DNA of 64,000 bases from Pandoraea aquatica (GCF_902459565.1 NZ_CABPSN010000002.1:62001-126000); one strand, 5' to 3'; shown: positions 1 through 8,652, counted from the stretch's first letter. The notes: generated by a model not told the origin, from the letters alone. Numbers and translations are program-made.

Positions 1-1081
1 AGAGCGTCGGCGTGAAGACCCCGCCCACTGCGCCAGAACCGGCCGACGACGCGGTCGCCAGTACCTTGAAGACCAGCACCATCGCGAGCGCCTGCCACGC
101 CCAGTGCGTGTGCAGGATCGAGTTCACGACGCTGTAGCCGTTCCCCCAGACCTGCGGCACCTGCAACGACAACACCCCTACGATCAGGCCGCCAATCGCG
201 AGGCGCAGGAACAGCGGAACGGGCAAGGCGCTGAAGCGTTGCTTCGCGGTGTCGAGCAGACGCAGGAACAGCGGTGCGAGTACGCCAGCCAACACGCCGA
301 GACCGACGTAGAAAAAGACTTCCCAGCCGGAGACGAAGTCGAAGCGTGGCATCTGATAGACCGCGTCGTAGCCGAGGAACTGGCGGATCACGATGTTGGC
401 GATGACCGACGCCACGACCAGCGGCCCGAGCGTCGCCGTCGAGATCGAGCCGTAGACGATCTCCGAAATGAATAGCGCCCCCGCGATGGGGGCGTTGTAA
501 GCGGACGTGATACCGGCCGTTGCACCGCATGCCACCAAAAGGCGCAGCCGCTCGGGCGGGAACGCGAGCATGCGGCCGACGAGCGACGCGAACATCGCCG
601 CGAGCTGCACCATCGGCCCTTCCCGGCCGATCGACGCGCCGGACGCCACCGAGCACAGCGACGACAGGCTTTTGACGAGCGTCTGACGCAGACTCAGGAC
701 GCCCGTGCCGATGGCAATGGCTTCCATATAGTCGTCGGAGCCCTTCTTGGGCACCCAGAGCGTGGCGTACTGGAGGATGAGCCCGGCGATCAGACCGCCG
801 GCGGTGGGCAGCAGCAGGCGCTGCCACCAGTTGAAGTTCAGCGCCAGCTCGACCATGCCGCTGTGATGACCGGCGAGGAGAAATTGCAGACCGGAGAGCG
901 CTTCACGAAACGCCACGGTCGCCAACGCCCCCAGCAGCCCGACGATGCCGGCGAGCAGCAGCGTAATTTGCAGGGTGTTCGGTGCGAACTGACGCCGCAC
1001 CCACACAACGACGGGCGATTTGGCCCAGGCGGACACTGCTGACACGGATAGAAGACAGTTGTTGTCGTAGTTGGGCCTCAT
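1..1081 (-). CDS. ClC-family chloride channel/antiporter, 3' end cut by window edge
   Basis: This is an inner-membrane ClC chloride channel or Cl-/H+ antiporter. I translated the minus strand from an ATG at 1081-1079; the frame stays open to base 1, so the C-terminus lies outside the window. About 360 residues are visible. They include repeated hydrophobic helices, the ClC selectivity motif GREGP (in SIGREGPMVQ), an SAYNAPIAG segment and a later GGVFTP segment, the second anion-binding motif of the family. No strong ribosome binding site precedes the ATG, so a GTG a few codons inside is a possible alternative start. The next gene is divergent. Whether this is a channel or an antiporter depends on the gating and proton glutamates, which I did not assign. 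Confidence 0.9.
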   Translation of the reverse strand, partial: MRPNYDNNCLLSVSAVSAWAKSPVVVWVRRQFAPNTLQITLLLAGIVGLLGALATVAFREALSGLQFLLAGHHSGMVELALNFNWWQRLLLPTAGGLIAGLILQYATLWVPKKGSDDYMEAIAIGTGVLSLRQTLVKSLSSLCSVASGASIGREGPMVQLAAMFASLVGRMLAFPPERLRLLVACGATAGITSAYNAPIAGALFISEIVYGSISTATLGPLVVASVIANIVIRQFLGYDAVYQMPRFDFVSGWEVFFYVGLGVLAGVLAPLFLRLLDTAKQRFSALPVPLFLRLAIGGLIVGVLSLQVPQVWGNGYSVVNSILHTHWAWQALAMVLVFKVLATASSAGSGAVGGVFTPTL

Positions 1082-1138
1082 GGTATCGATCGACGCCTTT
1101 TTTTGAAAGCGCACGGCCCGACGGGTGATTTTTGCCGC

Positions 1139-1172
1139 GAAAACTGAGGATTGCTCAGGTAACGCAGTTTTC
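1139..1172. repeat. Palindromic repeat unit 1
   Basis: The core CTGAGGATTGCTCAG (1144-1158) is an inverted repeat with arms CTGAG/CTCAG. A second, outer pair GAAAACTG/CAGTTTTC (1139-1146 and 1165-1172) brackets it, giving a nested structure of 34 bp. It resembles units 2 and 3 downstream. Confidence 0.7.
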
Positions 1173-1400
1173 GGAGCGCATTTTGGCCGGGACGTATGAC
1201 AGCGAGGCGCGTTGGGGCAAATCGGGCGAGATTTGGATGGAACGGCTCACGAATGGATTTTTTCGAATCGAAACCCGACGCTTCGTTTTGCGCCGAGCGA
1301 TTTCGGGCGCGCGGTTTGCCATCCCCCGCCATCGACATGGATTTGACGCCCACGGACGCCGCAGACGTTGATTTCCCGACGTGAGTTTTACCGGTGAAAT

Positions 1401-1435
1401 GAAAAACTGAGGATTACTCAGATAAGGCATTTTTC
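1401..1435. repeat. Palindromic repeat unit 2
   Basis: The core CTGAGGATTACTCAG (1407-1421) differs from unit 1 by one base. It is flanked by GAAAAA on the left and TTTTTC on the right, with the same RTAA step after the core. It lies 263 bp downstream of unit 1. Confidence 0.7.
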
Positions 1436-1550
1436 CATGCCTTGTTTGTGCCGAATCGGGTGAATCCGCAGCGCAGCACCACGACCGTCGACCTCCCCCT
1501 CCCGAGCGTATCTCCCTCGATGAACACCGATGGCTGCCGCTCAGGCAGGG

Positions 1551-1586
1551 CATTTCTGAATCGTATTCAGATAAAGGTAATTTTTG
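1551..1586. repeat. Palindromic repeat unit 3
   Basis: The core CTGAATCGTATTCAG (1556-1570) keeps the CTGA...TCAG ends and the ATAA step and T-run found after unit 2, but has its own internal palindrome CTGAAT/ATTCAG. It is about 300 bp upstream of the MarR-type start, a plausible regulatory position. Confidence 0.6.
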
Positions 1587-1868
1587 AGGCCTGAATGCGG
1601 TTTGCACGGCGATTTTCACGACGTTTTCTGCCGTAGGCTTACGCCCCGGTCTTGGGGAGATGGATTTCGCGATGCTGCGGGTTCCGAGGCCTTTCCCGGC
1701 CCGTCGAACGGGAGCGACACCGTGCAGCTGTCAACCTGCCCCGTCAGCCAACGTGATCGGAGCGACACGCCAGCGTCGACGTTTCCGACCGTTCTTCGCG
1801 CTGGTCACATTCCGCGCGGTGAAATAGAATGGCGCGCAATTGAATTGGAACTGAAGCGTAATACCCGA

Positions 1869-2324
1869 ATGGCAGTGAGCAAAAAGGCCGCACAAAAAAC
1901 GCCCGTGCGTCTGGAAGATCAATTGGGCTTCGCGTTGTACTCCGCATCGCTGGCGATGACTAAAGCACACAAACCGATGCTCGACAGGCTCGGTCTGACC
2001 TACTCGCAATATCTCGCGATGGTCGTGCTTTGGGAGCAGGACGATATCGCCGTCAATCAACTCGGCGCACGTCTGGGACTCGACTCCGGCACGCTGACGC
2101 CGTTGCTGAAAAGACTGGAAACCATGGGGCTTTTGACGCGTCGTCGCGGTGAAGTCGACGAGCGTCAGGTGTTCATCGATCTCACGCCACGCGGCGTGAA
2201 TCTGCGTCGTGAGGCGCGTCAGGTGCCTGCGCAAGTGCAGGCAGCGACGGGCCAGTCGGACACGGCGCAAAAGACATTGCGTAACCTGCTTCTGCAATTG
2301 CGCGACGCGCTCAACGACGCGTAA
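1869..2324 (+). CDS. MarR/OhrR-family transcriptional regulator lacking the reactive cysteine
   Basis: A 151-residue winged-helix regulator of the MarR family, closest by eye to the OhrR peroxide-sensing branch: LEDQLGFALYSASLAM near the N-terminus, LTYSQYLAMVVLWE, the recognition-helix region SGTLTPLLKRLE, and the wing RRGEVDERQVFIDLTPRG. In OhrR the position after LEDQL is the peroxidatic Cys (LCF); here it is Gly20 and the whole protein contains no Cys. The true ohrR of this window (44549) has the Cys at the equivalent place. It probably binds DNA as a dimer but cannot sense peroxide by cysteine oxidation; the ligand is unknown. I chose the internal ATG at 1869 because the family's usual N-terminus begins there. 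Three palindromes lie upstream. Confidence 0.88.
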   Translation: MAVSKKAAQKTPVRLEDQLGFALYSASLAMTKAHKPMLDRLGLTYSQYLAMVVLWEQDDIAVNQLGARLGLDSGTLTPLLKRLETMGLLTRRRGEVDERQVFIDLTPRGVNLRREARQVPAQVQAATGQSDTAQKTLRNLLLQLRDALNDA

Positions 2325-2334
2325 TCAAAACAAA

Positions 2335-2364
2335 ACGCGCGCCTCCTTGCAGAAAAGCGCGCGT
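2335..2364. terminator. Possible weak hairpin terminator after the MarR-type gene
   Basis: Stem ACGCGCG (2335-2341) pairs with CGCGCGT (2358-2364). There is no T-run on either side, so it may be only a stabilising hairpin between two convergent genes. Confidence 0.35.
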
Positions 2365-2403
2365 CATTCAGTTGTGCGCAATCGAATGCGCCACCGTCGG
2401 AAA

Positions 2404-3351
2404 TCAGTGCGCAGGCACGAGCATTTCCATGCCGTCGATTTTCTCGACGGTGTAGCCAGCGTCACGCCATGCATCGAGCCCGCCGAGCAGCGGGCGCACC
2501 TCCGAAAAGCCCTGCCGACGCAGTTCTTGCGCCAGCTTCGCCGCCGTCACTTCGTTGGGACATGCGCAGAACACTACGATCCGGCGATCGCGCGGGATGT
2601 CTTTCAGCTTGGCGGCGATCTCGTCCGGTTCGATGGCCAGTGCCCCCGGAATCGTGAACGGATCCACGGCGCGGCGCGCTGCCGAGCGCACGTCGATCAC
2701 GACCGGCGTGATGTCGTCCTTCATCCACGATTCGAGCGTCTGCACGCCGATGCGCGCCATGCGCAGCGAGCGCAACAGCCGGTAACGGTTGAGCCAGCGG
2801 TTGAGCAGGTACAGCGCGAAGATCAGCACCACCAGCCAGAGCACACCGCGGCCCAGCGTATCGAAGGCGTCGAGCACCGCGACAATGTGCGAGGCAAAGC
2901 CGACGCCGAGCGCCACGGCCAGCCCGGACCAGAGCACGGCACCGATCGCGTCGTACATCAGGAACGTGCGCCACGAGACGCCGAGCGCACCGGCCATCGG
3001 CACCGACAGCGCCGAGAGGCCGGGCACAAAACGCGCGAACATCAGCACCCGCACACCGTGACGTCCGATGGCCCCTTCGGTGCGGCTCACGCACGTGTCG
3101 GGCGAGATCGACAGTCGGCACATGAGGCGCAGGATGTGGTGGCCATAACGGCGTCCGGCGAGGAACCAGAGCGCATCGCCCAGCAGTGCCGCGAAGACCG
3201 CCAGCGCGACGATCGACACCGGCGGGAACAGCGACGTCGAGGCCGTCACGATGAGCGTGGGATAAGCCGGCAACGGCAACCCCAGCGCCTGTCCGAAGAT
3301 ATTCAGAAAGACGAGCCAGAGCCCGAAGCGGGCGATGAGATCGAACAACAT
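2404..3351 (-). CDS. DedA-family membrane protein fused to a rhodanese domain
   Basis: A 315-residue protein. Residues 1-190 form a DedA/SNARE-associated membrane domain (several hydrophobic helices, with the conserved FARFVPGLSALSVPMAG stretch around 105-121). Residues 215-310 are a cytoplasmic rhodanese-like domain (VVIDVRSAARRAVD, GALAI, FCACPNE, GGLDAWRDAGY). The rhodanese active loop contains Cys262 and Cys264, so sulfur transfer is possible. DedA proteins act in membrane lipid (undecaprenyl phosphate or phospholipid) flipping; the role of the attached rhodanese is not established. It lies downstream of and codirectional with the drug exporter, 235 bp away. Start ATG at 3351 fits the usual DedA N-terminus. 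Confidence 0.9.
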   Translation of the reverse strand: MLFDLIARFGLWLVFLNIFGQALGLPLPAYPTLIVTASTSLFPPVSIVALAVFAALLGDALWFLAGRRYGHHILRLMCRLSISPDTCVSRTEGAIGRHGVRVLMFARFVPGLSALSVPMAGALGVSWRTFLMYDAIGAVLWSGLAVALGVGFASHIVAVLDAFDTLGRGVLWLVVLIFALYLLNRWLNRYRLLRSLRMARIGVQTLESWMKDDITPVVIDVRSAARRAVDPFTIPGALAIEPDEIAAKLKDIPRDRRIVVFCACPNEVTAAKLAQELRRQGFSEVRPLLGGLDAWRDAGYTVEKIDGMEMLVPAH

Positions 3352-3586
3352 GCCGGGTACCTGTTGGCGGATGAAACGTTGCGGGGGGAATCAAAACGCA
3401 AATACGCCCCATCGGGCGCAATACCGCATGTTAGCGCTGAGCCGTGACGCTCAGAAGCCGTGAAGTCGAAAAGTATTGTTGCGGATCTGGAACGATGCCC
3501 GTGATGTACAGGGAACACACGCCCCTATCGCGCCAATAATGCCCGGCGCGGCGGGGCAAATAGGGGCCAATAGGGGTGACCGGGTA

Positions 3587-5152
3587 TCAGTGCCCCATCG
3601 CGGCCGACGTCCCCTTCTTCGGTTTGGTCAGCCAAACCAGCGCCGCCATCGCAAGAAAGACATACCCCGACAGATGGAAGATGTCGTTCGTCGCCAGCAT
3701 GAAGGATTGCCGCGTGACGAGATCGTTGAGCGCCCCGAGATCCGCGCCGTTCGCCAGACCGAGCCCCTGACGGAGCTGGTCGAGGTAGCTCGTCGTGGCG
3801 TCGGAATACGGGGTGACGTGCTCGACGAGCCGTGCGTGATGGTAGATCGCACGGTCCTCCCACATCGTCGTGCTGACTGCCGTGCCGATGGCGCCCGAGA
3901 GCGTCCGGAAGAAGTTCGACAAGCCCGAAGCCGCTGCGAGGCGATCGTCCGAGATGCTGGACAGCGTGATCGTCGTGACCGGCACGAAGAAGCAGGCAAT
4001 GCCGATGCCCTGCACGAGACGCGGCTCGATGACCTTGGCGAACGACAGATTGAGCGCGAAATGCGAGTTCCAGAAGGACACCCCCGCGAACACGAAGAAT
4101 GCGAACGAGGCCACGGCGCGCAGATTCAAGCGGTTCATGTTCTGCCCGATGATGGGCGAGAGAACGAGCGCCAGCAGGCCCACCGGTGCGGTCGCAAGCC
4201 CGGCCTTGCCCGCGGTGTAATCCATCACCGTTTGCAACCACAGCGGGAAGATCACGACCGACGCGAAGAACGTCATGAAGCCGAACGAGATCACCACCAC
4301 GCCCAGCGCGAAGTTGCGGTCCTTGAACAGAGTGAGATCGACGATCGGTTTGTCGGACGTCAGCTCCCACAGGATCAGGAACGACAGACAGATCGCGGCG
4401 GTGAGCGCGAGCGTGACGATCAGGCTGTTGTTGAACCAGTCGCGGTCCTTGCCGAGGTCGAGCATCATCTGCAACGAACCGACGCCGATGGCCAGCAACG
4501 CGAGGCCGATGAGATCGATCGGCAGTTTCTGCGTCTTCGTCTCATGGCCGCGCAGTAGGAAGTAGCACGACACCGCTGAGAAGATGCCGACCGGCACGTT
4601 GATGTAGAAGATCCATGGCCACGTGTAGTTGTCGGTGATCCAGCCGCCGACGACAGGGCCGAAAATCGGCGCGACGATGACGGTCATGGCCCACAAGCCG
4701 AGCGCGAGGCCGCGTTTTTTCTCCGGGAAGCTGCGCAGCAGAATCGTTTGCGAGAGCGGCACCATCGGGCCGGAGACAAGCCCTTGCAGCAGCCGGAAGA
4801 AGACCAGCGACTCCATGTTCGGCGCGAGGCCGCACAGCATCGACGCGATGGTGAAGGCCGCCACGGACATGACGAAGAGCCTGGCTTCACCCACACGTCG
4901 CGCGAGCCATCCGGTGAGCGGCACGGCGATGGCGGCGGCCACCGCGTACGAACTGATCACCCACGTGCCCTGGCTGTTCGACACACCGACGCTCCCGGCG
5001 ATGGTCGGTACCGCAACGTTGGCGATGGACGTGTCGAGCACCTCCATGAACGTGCCCAGCGCGAGGCCTACGGTGAGGATCGCCAGTCGTGCGCCAGTGA
5101 GCGGTGCGCCTTGCGGCGGGGCGGCGGAGGATGCCGTGACGGCGTCTGCCAT
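3587..5152 (-). CDS. DHA2/EmrB-type MFS multidrug exporter
   Basis: A 521-residue major facilitator protein of the 14-helix DHA2 family (EmrB/QacA type), a proton-driven drug exporter in the inner membrane. Seen: EVLDTSIANVAVPTIAG in helix 1 (family motif D1), GWLARRVGEARLFV (motif A-like), and FPEKKRGLALG followed by APIFGPVVGGWI (motif C). The start is the ATG at 5152-5150 behind a GGGAGA element; longer versions of the frame lack a ribosome binding site. There is no adjacent EmrA membrane-fusion gene, so it may use a distant partner or act alone. Confidence 0.92.
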   Translation of the reverse strand: MADAVTASSAAPPQGAPLTGARLAILTVGLALGTFMEVLDTSIANVAVPTIAGSVGVSNSQGTWVISSYAVAAAIAVPLTGWLARRVGEARLFVMSVAAFTIASMLCGLAPNMESLVFFRLLQGLVSGPMVPLSQTILLRSFPEKKRGLALGLWAMTVIVAPIFGPVVGGWITDNYTWPWIFYINVPVGIFSAVSCYFLLRGHETKTQKLPIDLIGLALLAIGVGSLQMMLDLGKDRDWFNNSLIVTLALTAAICLSFLILWELTSDKPIVDLTLFKDRNFALGVVVISFGFMTFFASVVIFPLWLQTVMDYTAGKAGLATAPVGLLALVLSPIIGQNMNRLNLRAVASFAFFVFAGVSFWNSHFALNLSFAKVIEPRLVQGIGIACFFVPVTTITLSSISDDRLAAASGLSNFFRTLSGAIGTAVSTTMWEDRAIYHHARLVEHVTPYSDATTSYLDQLRQGLGLANGADLGALNDLVTRQSFMLATNDIFHLSGYVFLAMAALVWLTKPKKGTSAAMGH

Positions 5153-5622
5153 GTAAAGCGTCTCCCTGTATTGGTGGCCGGACGATGTCGGCCCCGGTAG
5201 CGTCCGGCGTCCGTGGCATCGCGGCCAAAGTCTTCCCCGGATGGTGCCGCACATCGCGCGCGCTGTGCGACACAGGTTTGGAATCCGACCTCTAAATTGT
5301 CAGCTTGCGCTCGTAACTCTCTCGCAAATTGGCTCATCTTGCGTGAATCACGCGCCCTGCAAGGATTTGCGACCGGCCCGGATCGAGGCGTTTGTGGCTG
5401 GCGCGGTGATTCATCGGTGCCGGCCGAACGTCAGACGTTTTTGCCTCTTGACGGCGTTCGGGCGGCGGGATTGAATCGCCGGTAGCGCCCGACGTTAGCG
5501 ATGCAACGTCGCAGTCCCCGGGGCGCTGTCGTCGCTTTATCGATGTCGTGCAGGCTCAAATAAGAAACGCTCGTCCACCGCCTACCGGCGTTCCGGCGAC
5601 AGCAAAATCACAGGATAAGCCC
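5153..5622. other. 470-bp divergent intergenic region
   Basis: Lies between the leftward drug exporter and the rightward MHYT gene. No gene is evident. It contains a perfect 13-bp palindrome GCGTGAATCACGC at 5341-5353, a candidate regulator site. No regulator gene is adjacent. Confidence 0.5.
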
Positions 5623-6417
5623 ATGCAGCCAGGTAGCGTCGTTCCCCTTTATTACAGCGAATTCCTTGTCCTGCTTTCCTTCGTGATATCGGCGCTGGGG
5701 GCTTATGTCGCGCTGGTGGCGGCGTCGCGCATTCGTGACGAAGACGGACGCATCAGCCTTGGCTATCTCTCGGTGTCTGCGCTGGCGCTCGGCGGCATCG
5801 GCATCTGGGGCATGCATTTCATCGGGATGGCGGCGCAACGCATGCCGTTTCCCGTTTCCTACTCCCTTTGGCCGACGCTCGGCAGTCTGGTGCTTGCGGT
5901 CGTCGTCTCCGGGGCGGCGCTCTGGTTCGTGGCCCGCGCGCCGTATCGCAACATCCTGCAATGCACGATCGCGGGCGTCGGCGCAGGGCTGGGCGTCGCC
6001 GGCATGCACTATCTCGGCATGAGCGCGGTGCGCACGCAGGCATATTTCGAATGGGATACGACGATCATTGCGCTGTCCGTGCTGATCGCCATCGTGGCGG
6101 CGAGCGTGGCGCTGTGGCTGGCGTTCCATCTGGAGACGAGTCTGCAACGTGCGCTGGCGGCGCTGGTGATGGCGGTCGCCGTGTGCGGCATGCACTACAC
6201 GGGCATGCGCGCCGGGACGATCATCTGCACCGCCGAGACGCGCGCGCAGGTCAGCCTGCGGCTCGGCGGCGACACGCTGCCATACGGCGTGTTCGCCATT
6301 GCCTGCGTGGTGCTGCTGGGCATGGCGGTGCTGCTGTATCGCACGTCGCGCCGACGGCGTGAGCGCATGGCTGCGCGGCTCGATGCGCTTATGCGTCAGC
6401 GTGCAGGGCATGTTTGA
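5623..6417 (+). CDS. Stand-alone MHYT-domain membrane sensor
   Basis: A 264-residue integral membrane protein with three copies of the MHYT signature (MHFIGM, MHYLGM, MHYTGM), each in a predicted membrane segment, and about seven hydrophobic helices. MHYT domains are proposed to sense oxygen, CO or NO through bound metal, and are usually joined to GGDEF/EAL or kinase output domains. Here the protein ends shortly after the last helix with an Arg-rich cytoplasmic tail and no output domain. The start ATG at 5623 follows an AGGA element; a longer frame from 5548 lacks hydrophobic or conserved residues in its first 25 codons. Confidence 0.88.
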   Translation: MQPGSVVPLYYSEFLVLLSFVISALGAYVALVAASRIRDEDGRISLGYLSVSALALGGIGIWGMHFIGMAAQRMPFPVSYSLWPTLGSLVLAVVVSGAALWFVARAPYRNILQCTIAGVGAGLGVAGMHYLGMSAVRTQAYFEWDTTIIALSVLIAIVAASVALWLAFHLETSLQRALAALVMAVAVCGMHYTGMRAGTIICTAETRAQVSLRLGGDTLPYGVFAIACVVLLGMAVLLYRTSRRRRERMAARLDALMRQRAGHV

Positions 6418-6472
6418 GGCGTACATCTGAGGCACACTTTTCGGACGTCGCGCAGCATCCATCGAATCCATG

Positions 6473-6510
6473 AAAAACGCCGGCCTGTCTTTCGACGGAC
6501 CGGCGTTTTT
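6473..6510 (+). terminator. Rho-independent terminator after the MHYT gene
   Basis: AAAAACGCCGG (6473-6483) pairs with CCGGCGTTTTT (6500-6510), extended by an inner imperfect stem. The flanking A-run and T-run make it potentially bidirectional, serving also the leftward gene at 6552. Confidence 0.85.
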
Positions 6511-6551
6511 CGTATTCCGACTACCTGACGCCTCACGGCGCAGCACCCTGA

Positions 6552-6767
6552 TCAGTGCAGGATCGGGCTTCCTCCGACAGGCATGACGTCGCCTGTTTCA
6601 ATCAGGTCGACGATATCGAACGGTTCAGTGTTGAGCTCGCGCGATGCACCAGGTTGGCCGGCATACCACTTAACCATCGCCATATGACCCAGCACACGGG
6701 TCACGATGCCAATGGCACCACGCGGCACTGCGATGTGATTGGATTTGACGATCGATCCGACTTGCAC
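6552..6767 (-). CDS. Small conserved-looking hypothetical protein
   Basis: A 71-residue protein with no family I recognise. The sequence (VGSIVKSNHIAVPRGAIGIVTRVLGHMAMVKWYAG) looks like a small beta-barrel of the SH3/KOW kind, but that is inference. I chose the GTG at 6767 because a strong GCAGGAGG ribosome binding site sits about six bases upstream; an ATG eleven codons earlier would put that site inside the gene. It follows thpR on the same strand by 57 bp. Confidence 0.65.
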   Translation of the reverse strand: MQVGSIVKSNHIAVPRGAIGIVTRVLGHMAMVKWYAGQPGASRELNTEPFDIVDLIETGDVMPVGGSPILH

Positions 6768-6824
6768 TTGAGCCTCCTGCGAATGACGAGAAACCGACAC
6801 GCCGACCGGACGGCCGGCACATCG

Positions 6825-7409
6825 TCATCCGACTATACCGTATTGCGTTGCGGGCATTGCCGATTTCTCGGCGGACGTCTCGAAAAAGGCGTCGGGTTGT
6901 CCGTTATGGTGCTCCGCCAGCAAGCGATAGTGCGGACCGCGCGGTGTGCGCACGGAATGCACGAGGACGTAGCCGTCGCAATGCCAGGTGAGCGGAGGCG
7001 GATAGAGATCCGACGGCGCGCGTCGCGCATGACGTAGCAGCGACACATGGGGACGGAAGGACTGCGTCACCACTCGCGCACCGGTGGCGCGCCATTGAGA
7101 AAGCAGCGTGTTGCGGGTGGCGATGAGGTTGTCAGGCACGCTCGGTGCCCCCGCCCAGACGATCTTCCTGTCCGACCAATAGCCCAGATGATCGAAGGTC
7201 AGCGTGAACGGTTCGAGCGGCGTGCGTTGCATGAGCGCGAGTAACACGGGCAGACGCGCGGGATCGACCTCGTCGAGGAAGGCGAGCGTGAGGTGCAACG
7301 TCTGGGCGCGGAGCACGCGTCCGCCGCATTCAGAATGTGCCGACAAGGCCCATTCGTGAAGCTGCGCGCGCACGCCCGGCCCTGGCCAAAGCGCAAGGAA
7401 GAGTCGCAT
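6825..7409 (-). CDS. thpR: RNA 2',3'-cyclic phosphodiesterase (2H/LigT family)
   Basis: A 194-residue member of the 2H phosphoesterase superfamily, which hydrolyses RNA 2',3'-cyclic phosphodiesters and can join tRNA halves through 2'-5' bonds. Both catalytic tetrapeptides are present: HLTL at 39-42 and HVSL at 121-124. The N-terminus MRLFLALWPG is typical of the family, supporting the start. It is a cytoplasmic, single-gene unit. Confidence 0.9.
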   Translation of the reverse strand: MRLFLALWPGPGVRAQLHEWALSAHSECGGRVLRAQTLHLTLAFLDEVDPARLPVLLALMQRTPLEPFTLTFDHLGYWSDRKIVWAGAPSVPDNLIATRNTLLSQWRATGARVVTQSFRPHVSLLRHARRAPSDLYPPPLTWHCDGYVLVHSVRTPRGPHYRLLAEHHNGQPDAFFETSAEKSAMPATQYGIVG

Positions 7410-7617
7410 GGAAACACCAGGGAATGGATCCGACTGATGATTCTCATAGTAGGCGGGCGCTCAGGCGAATGCCAGGTGCATGGATTGCCAGCGTCGCGGG
7501 CATGCGAGGCCACACGATGATCGGCGATACGACGATGGCACGCGCAGGACGACGTTCGCCCGACGTCGGCAATCGTCGGTGCCCGAGACGTAGCCCTCTC
7601 GTCTGATTCGTCCGATA

Positions 7618-7992
7618 TCAGTTCGTGGAGATGCCCGGCGTGATGCCCCGGCGATTGCGGCGCGGCGTCTCAGGCGGCTTCTCCTCGGCCTTGGGTGCGG
7701 GCGGACGCGTGATGGTGTTCCAGTTGTTCTGGATCGCCGTGTCGGTGGTGTCTCGGGAGACCGCGCGCGAGATATCTGCGCTCGGATTGAAGACGGACGA
7801 ACCGCCTGCGGGTGCCGCGCCCGTTCCATTCGCCGGTGCGGCGGTGTTTTGCGCGCGTGCGTGCGGGGAGACGAACAACGCGGCGGCGATGGCGACGGGC
7901 AGCGTCATCCACAGCATTTTGCGCAGCGACGTCTTCAGCGGGGGCGCGCTCAATGCGCGGGAGGAAAAGCGGGGCGTCGAATCGTGGGCCAT
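7618..7992 (-). CDS. Small exported hypothetical protein
   Basis: A 124-residue protein if started at the ATG for MAHDSTPRF (7992). A hydrophobic segment (MLWMTLPVAIAAALFVSPHARA) ends in an AxA-like signal peptidase site, preceded by an unusually long basic N-region. The mature part is Ala/Pro/Asn-rich and low-complexity, ending in a basic PRRNRRGITPG tail. I do not recognise a family. It is probably periplasmic or anchored. Confidence 0.6.
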   Translation of the reverse strand: MAHDSTPRFSSRALSAPPLKTSLRKMLWMTLPVAIAAALFVSPHARAQNTAAPANGTGAAPAGGSSVFNPSADISRAVSRDTTDTAIQNNWNTITRPPAPKAEEKPPETPRRNRRGITPGISTN

Positions 7993-8089
7993 CGGATGTC
8001 TCGTGCGAGAACACAAACTGCTGCCGGCGTCTGTGCCCCAGTGAGCTAACGTCGGCCTACGTTTGTCTTCTCGCTATTGTCGATAGGGG

Positions 8090-8638
8090 TCAGTAGCTGC
8101 CGGGCGGCGGCTTCCAGCCCGGAGGCGGAGGCGGCGGCGGTGCATAGCGCTGAATCGGTTGCGACGACACCATGTCGCCGCGCACGGGAACGCGATTGCC
8201 TGAGGCGTACATGCACTGAACGTAGGCCTGATCATAACGGCTTTGCGTCAGGTATGCAGAAGACTGAGCGCTGCCCGCACCGACGGCCCCGCCTGCGAGC
8301 AGGCCGGCCCCGGCACCGATGGCGGCACCCGATCCGCCGCCGATGGCTGCACCCGCTGCCGCGCCGAGCGCGGTGCCGAGCACGGCGCTACCGATGGCGC
8401 TGGTATTGGCGGCCGTGGCGGTATCCACGCCACCGTTTTGTCCGGACGCGTATTGGCGGCAGTTGAAGTCGTCCTGGCGGAACTGATCGAACGACTTACC
8501 GGTGCCGGGCAGCGCCATCATGCTTGGCCCGTTGGGGACCACGACGCAACCCGCGAGCGTTGCGGCGGCGATAACGGCGGCGACGGGGGCCGCAATACGA
8601 TTCAGGCGATTCAGGCGAGGCTGCGAGTCGAATGACAT
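8090..8638 (-). CDS. Glycine-zipper outer-membrane lipoprotein-like protein
   Basis: A 182-residue protein. The N-terminus has a hydrophobic stretch ending LAGCVVV (lipobox-like LAG-C), so it is probably a lipoprotein. Residues about 70-125 are a glycine-zipper region (ALGAAAGAAIGGGSGAAIGAGAG), as in SlyB/RcnB-type and outer-membrane assembly proteins. YDQAYVQCMYASGN follows, then a Pro-rich C-terminus. Function is unknown; an envelope-structural or stress role is inferred. The start at 8638 (MSFDSQ) is the first Met giving a signal sequence. It sits 14 bp after the next gene on the same strand, so the two may be co-transcribed. Confidence 0.8.
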   Translation of the reverse strand: MSFDSQPRLNRLNRIAAPVAAVIAAATLAGCVVVPNGPSMMALPGTGKSFDQFRQDDFNCRQYASGQNGGVDTATAANTSAIGSAVLGTALGAAAGAAIGGGSGAAIGAGAGLLAGGAVGAGSAQSSAYLTQSRYDQAYVQCMYASGNRVPVRGDMVSSQPIQRYAPPPPPPPGWKPPPGSY

Positions 8639-8652
8639 CACGTGTTTCCCGA

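Larger units (their letters stand above)
1082..1868. other. 787-bp intergenic region, no convincing gene
   Basis: Open frames on both strands here lack recognisable protein features and ribosome binding sites. The notable content is three related palindromic units (listed separately), all on the side leading into the MarR-type gene at 1869. Promoters for the ClC gene (leftward) and for the MarR gene (rightward) must lie here, but I cannot place -35/-10 boxes with confidence. Confidence 0.6.
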
